Of a stretch of DNA of 64,000 nucleotides, positions 62,101 to 64,000 are shown piece by piece. The stretch spans positions 1 through 64,000 of the forward strand of contig NZ_BOPO01000148.1 of NCBI RefSeq assembly GCF_017312725.1, in the 5' to 3' direction. This DNA comes from Actinocatenispora comari (GTDB lineage: Bacteria > Actinomycetota > Actinomycetes > Mycobacteriales > Micromonosporaceae). The notes beneath the pieces were generated by a model. That model worked only from the letters and a program-made list of their open reading frames with translations. It had not been told where the DNA came from and ran no database searches. Made by a program: the position numbers and the translations under genes. Positions within the stretch are counted from its first letter, which is position 1; each line of letters begins with the position of its first letter.

Positions 62101-62181
62101 TACCGGATCGATCCGGACGGTGAGACCACCGTGCTGGCCGTCTTCAACGCCGACCATCATCGGTGGCATCCGCTGATCTGA
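59134..62181 (+). CDS. Large two-SseB-domain protein with disordered linkers (1015 aa)
   Basis: Residues ~5-130 and ~330-465 are SseB-like domains (DVERALLDAMQRGEQDRYF ... WWPDESWWLAVDFGLPIA; SPLEQTLLDASRTGDRKTF ... WPHREWYLALNPDTP). The first linker (~135-325) is Pro/Ala/Gln-rich with AQP repeats; the second (~470-865) is Ala/Asp/Glu/Pro-rich. The last ~140 residues form a folded domain ending VEYRVPTARLPHGAELYRI, the module also seen at 54874 and in the toxin. No signal peptide. It is probably a cytosolic scaffold or chaperone for ESX cargo. ATG 59134 chosen behind GGGAGG; GTG 59131 precedes it. Confidence 0.78.
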   Translation: MADEWQPANDVERALLDAMQRGEQDRYFEVLGAADLILPFAADATGAAQPGTWATWGYEGRTYILAFTSQQALASIMGRPTDQFRTGRLAEICAWWPDESWWLAVDFGLPIAGYLPGTFVSQLTGVQLGAQLAVSGAAAADPTVAYRPGEQDAAGQQADPLQTQQAPTPPADPGQTVPAAPADPGQTVRADHGQPVAAAAADPGQPADAGQTAADAGATAPPDAAAQPASAQPYQQPTAAQPGQQPTSAQPDQQGGAQPYQPYQPAQPHQPAQPYESAQAYESGRQQAYPPADAAAQYQQQAGAAAHAGPGEQASAAGAQPGTVPVLSSGSADAAGFRPASPLEQTLLDASRTGDRKTFMDALLGAYLLVPVPEGASPGPTAVTTPDFPWPSIERNGTPQVPVFTSQERMRERVGAAPYAVVPFVLIVEHWPHREWYLALNPDTPVSATVDGDQIAELAEWARRTHLAERLGVLPPQQPLVPAQPTPVSAQPASDQPASDLPASDQAAADPPASDRTAEAGGASPWSAPADAADRAEDQPAQPDGSWTPSEPPSATNTPDATEPGTPGSDGAAATGADDGAAAGSAASGIAEDSDGSGGQLDEAGAVEQQTADPRSAEPADDQRDGRHQAGDAPAATAAGDAGAAAGEPSEPDPGAPEPDAADGPEPDAASSADTASGAEPGESPATVDEASNAVDTTAVEQASNAVDTTAVEQASNAVDPVAGDEAGPADVHATAEGDASPGAGDSARGATADDTPVPDAGSSADPHAPTDEAAAGAHAPIGGPGSGAGAATAEAEAGAATDGSGTDAATGESESGAESVLSGSGAAAEAGESGTGEVVAAAAGGGPTGGGAAGAPPQDDGEPAPEWPPVPPAIEDEPAPAEPVPSLSFPALLQKVLPDAQVPFYLERHFDRVGGWIHPVAEAPVRAGDLRVATGLSTEVAAEPVHAIRWHVEAEQLLPVLAAVRSTADPELVEYRVPTARLPHGAELYRIDPDGETTVLAVFNADHHRWHPLI
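61201..61293 (+). repeat. 36-bp tandem repeats in the SseB-protein linker
   Basis: Three near-identical units with core GCGTCGAACGCCGTCGACAC encode EQASNAVDTTAV. Confidence 0.75.
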
Positions 62182-62307
62182 CCTGTCCCGTACCTCTCTG
62201 CGCCGAGGTACCCCCGAGGCGCTCGGGTCCCGCTGCGTTCGCTCTTGCTGGTGGCGCAGAGGCCACCTCTACCCGCTGAGGTGCGCCCCAAGCGGCGGTG
62301 CAAAGAC

Positions 62308-62449
62308 CACCTCTGTCCGCTGAGGTGCGCCCGAAGCGGCGGTGTAAAGGCCACCTCTGTTCGTCGCTTTGACCCCTTGTGGGGGAATGCGAGGAGAGGG
62401 CTTCGCCCCCTCCTCGCGCTCCTTCCCCGCCAAGGGGGCCGCCCCCTTG
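62308..62449 (+). repeat. Left arm of imperfect inverted-repeat element
   Basis: Segments in order: CACCTCT...GAAGCG (62308-62338), GTAAAGGCCACCTCTGTTCG (62344-62363), TTGACCCC...GGGGGAA (~62368-62386), a GAGGGCTTCGCCCCCTC hairpin, and CAAGGGGG...CCCCCTTG (62431-62449). All recur inverted in the right arm. Confidence 0.75.
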
Positions 62450-62692
62450 GCCATCCCCGCCCAGCCCCCGGTGATGCTGCCCATCGACGCCGAGCAGCAG
62501 ACGAAGAAGAACAGGGAAGCGGCCCGGCCTACCCATCACGGCACTGTGCGCGTCGACCCGTGTCGTGCACCGCACACGGCGGGGGTTGTCGTGGCGGGCT
62601 TGGCGGCGTGGCAAATGCCGGGCCGACTCCCCGTCGTTCCGAAGCGAGCCAGGCGGGGTCCTGCCTGGTCACCAGGCCCGGGCAGGGGATGT

Positions 62693-62866
62693 CAAGGGGG
62701 CGACTGCCCCCTTGATGGGGAGGGGTGTGGGGAGGGGCGAAGCCCGCTCCCCACGTTCCCCCACGCGGGGTGAAAACCGCGAACAGAGGTGGCCTTTACC
62801 ACCCCAGCAACAGCGAACCCAGAGCCGACACGAGCGCTTCGGGAAGCACCTCAGCGCAAAGAGGTG
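62693..62866 (-). repeat. Right arm of imperfect inverted-repeat element
   Basis: Mirror image of the left arm: CAAGGGGG...CCCCCTTG (62693-62714), GGGGCGAAGCCC region, TTCCCCC...GGGGTGAA (~62756-62774), CGAACAGAGGTGGCCTTTAC (62780-62799, exact reverse complement of the left copy), and CGCTTCGG...GAGGTG (62835-62866). Confidence 0.75.
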
Positions 62867-62872
62867 CCCACC

Positions 62873-63790
62873 CTATTCTTTGATCCAGCGGAGTATCTCC
62901 GCAGTGACCAGGTCGGGAACCTCCTGCTGCAGGAGATGGCCGACCCCGTCGAGCAGCCGCCACTCGTACCGGGCGGCGACGTACCGGCCGGAGCCCTGTG
63001 CGGTGCGGGGCAGCACGCCGGTGTCCTCGGCGCCGTGCAGGTGCAGGGTGGGGCTGGTGATGGGCTGCTGCATCAGCTTGACGAAGCGCCGGCCGCTGGG
63101 GCGCAGCGCGCCGCGGAACACCCAGCGGTACGCCTCCAGCGCGCAGAACGCGGCCTGCGGGATCTGGATCGCCCGCCGGCAGTGCGCCAGGTAGTCGGCG
63201 AACTCGGCGCTGGTGCGCCACGGGCCGGCCCAGTCGGTCATCAGCTGCGCGGCGATCGCGGCGTCGTCCCTGGTGAGCACGTGCTCGTAGCGGGGCACCT
63301 GGAACTTCAGCAGGTGCCGGCTGGCGGACAGCTGGCCACGCGGGTCGGAGAACAGCCCGGTGCGCAGCCGCAACGGGTGCGCGGCGGCGCAGACGATCAG
63401 GCGGCGTACCCGCTGGGGGTGGAACGCGGCGGCCATCCAGGCGACGAGGCCGCCGAGGTCGTGGCCGACGAGCACCGCGTCGCGCTCGCCGAGCGCCCGG
63501 ATCAGCCCGTCCACGTCGGCGGACATCGTGTACCCGTCGTAGCCGCGGGGCGGTTTGTCGCTGGCGCCGTAGCCGCGCAGGTCGACGGCGACGGCCCGGT
63601 AGCCGGCGTCGGCGAGGGCGGTCAGCTGGTGTCGCCAGCCGTACCAGGTTTCCGGGAAGCCGTGCAGGAACAGCACGAGCGGGCCGGTACCGGCCTCGAC
63701 GACGTGGAACCGGCTGCCGTTGGCGCCGACGAACCGGTGCGTCCACGGCCCGCCGACGAGCACGCAGGTCTCGTCCGGCGGGGGCGTCAC
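62873..63790 (-). CDS. Alpha/beta hydrolase, epoxide-hydrolase-like
   Basis: A 305-residue hydrolase. Oxyanion motif HGFPETWYGWRHQ, nucleophile elbow GHDLGGLVAW with Asp as nucleophile, acid in HGAEDTGV and base in GVGHLLQQE. The Asp nucleophile and the HGFPE motif fit epoxide hydrolases or haloalkane-dehalogenase relatives rather than serine esterases. Start GTG 63790 follows GGGGATCGC and overlaps the stop of an 18-codon leader frame (GTGA). The substrate is unknown; a detoxification role is likely. Confidence 0.88.
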   Translation of the reverse strand: MTPPPDETCVLVGGPWTHRFVGANGSRFHVVEAGTGPLVLFLHGFPETWYGWRHQLTALADAGYRAVAVDLRGYGASDKPPRGYDGYTMSADVDGLIRALGERDAVLVGHDLGGLVAWMAAAFHPQRVRRLIVCAAAHPLRLRTGLFSDPRGQLSASRHLLKFQVPRYEHVLTRDDAAIAAQLMTDWAGPWRTSAEFADYLAHCRRAIQIPQAAFCALEAYRWVFRGALRPSGRRFVKLMQQPITSPTLHLHGAEDTGVLPRTAQGSGRYVAARYEWRLLDGVGHLLQQEVPDLVTAEILRWIKE

Positions 63791-63843
63791 GCGATCCCCG
63801 CCGACCCGGCGCCCGGGGCAACGCTGCGGGGCCGTCCAGACAT
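63787..63843 (-). CDS. Possible 18-residue leader peptide coupled to the hydrolase
   Basis: ATG 63843 lies 6 nt after a TACGCT box, as for leaderless genes here, and opens an 18-codon frame (MSGRPRSVAPGAGSAGIA). Its TGA overlaps the hydrolase GTG. Translation through it would deliver ribosomes to the hydrolase start. The peptide itself need not have a function. Confidence 0.35.
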   Translation of the reverse strand: MSGRPRSVAPGAGSAGIA

Positions 63844-63849
63844 GACTCC

Positions 63850-63855
63850 AGCGTA
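63850..63855 (-). promoter_or_regulatory. -10 box upstream of hydrolase leader
   Basis: TACGCT on the minus strand, 6 nt before the leader ATG at 63843. Confidence 0.4.
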
Positions 63856-63955
63856 GGCGCCGGCACCCAACGTCCACTGCCAGCCCCGCCGCCGCGCCCG
63901 GGCACACCGCTGGCGCCTCCCCCGGGAGACCGGCCCCGGCCACCCGGAGGTGATC

Positions 63956-64000
63956 ATGCGTGGTGGGCGCGGACGCGGCGGCGAAGCAGCACCGTCGCGA
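63956..64000 (+). CDS. Start of a gene cut by the window edge
   Basis: ATG 63956 follows GGAGGTGATC, a near-perfect Shine-Dalgarno sequence fused to the start. The 15 visible codons read MRGGRGRGGEAAPSR, too few to identify. It is divergent from the hydrolase. Confidence 0.45.
   Translation, partial: MRGGRGRGGEAAPSR

Larger units (their letters stand above)
62182..62872. other. Gene-free region containing a large imperfect inverted repeat
   Basis: About 690 bp with no credible gene: several open frames exist but they run through hairpins and repeats. Left and right halves carry the same series of segments in opposite orientation (listed separately). Direct near-copies of an ACCTCT...TGAGGTGCGCCC...GCGGCGGTG...AAAG unit lie at about 62269-62355. 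Confidence 0.65.

Noticed and set aside
62369-62773. 134-codon open frame in the inverted-repeat element
   Set aside because: It runs through both hairpin arms, has no SD, and its composition follows the repeats rather than codon bias.

Overview
The window is very GC-rich DNA (almost every third codon position is G or C), with GTG starts, leaderless TAnnnT promoters and a full actinobacterial type VII (ESX) secretion locus. This points to an actinomycete, most likely Micromonosporaceae; that placement is inference from gene content, not from a marker gene. No rRNA, tRNA, CRISPR array, integrase or transposase was seen. Layout. 0-5.9 kb: a NarL-type sensor kinase, a short GntR regulator, two small proteins, an SRPBCC/ArsR pair behind a palindromic operator, an Fpg/Nei-like DNA glycosylase and dihydrolipoamide dehydrogenase. 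6.0-10.05 kb: a glcDEF-type glycolate oxidase operon, then an NAD(P)-binding protein. 11.2-27.0 kb: a signalling and cell-envelope region holding a membrane protein, a stand-alone mycosin-like subtilase, a SpoIIE/PP2C phosphatase with an N-terminal anti-sigma-type ATPase, a 1474-residue multi-HAMP hybrid histidine kinase with a paired response regulator, a lipoprotein, a PAP2 phosphatase, a Ser/Thr kinase with an extracellular CBM2-like domain, and an ANTAR-GAF-PAS-PP2C phosphatase. 27.2-62.2 kb: an extended ESX locus. It contains EccB, EccE, EccD and fused EccCab, an EsxB/EsxA-like WXG100 pair, two paralogous pairs of secreted-type proteins, three more mycosins and a Pro-rich ESX-associated protein. 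It also holds a 2210-residue polymorphic toxin, candidate immunity/chaperone proteins, SseB-like proteins, a YbaB-like protein and a further WXG100 protein. 62.2-64 kb: an imperfect inverted-repeat element, an epoxide-hydrolase-like alpha/beta hydrolase with a coupled leader peptide, and the start of a gene cut by the window edge. How the genes fit together: EccB/C/D/E form the inner-membrane ESX machine; EccC's three ATPase modules select WXG100 partners carrying C-terminal YxxxD/E-type signals; mycosins sit on the outer face; the right half carries the cargo. The most interesting object is the giant toxin at 46506-53138. In one chain it has a WXG100/CpnT-like N-terminus, long low-complexity linkers, a module shared with neighbouring SseB proteins, a RelA/SpoT-fold domain resembling secreted actinobacterial ATP nucleotide 3'-pyrophosphokinase, a Cys-His caspase/C80-like domain, and a terminal PD-(D/E)XK nuclease-like domain. 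Small overlapping genes that look like immunity or chaperone factors follow directly. Three convergent gene ends carry short tandem repeats running from stop codon to stop codon. At least eight start codons lie 6-7 nt after a TAnnnT box. All family assignments are from reading motifs; no searches were run.
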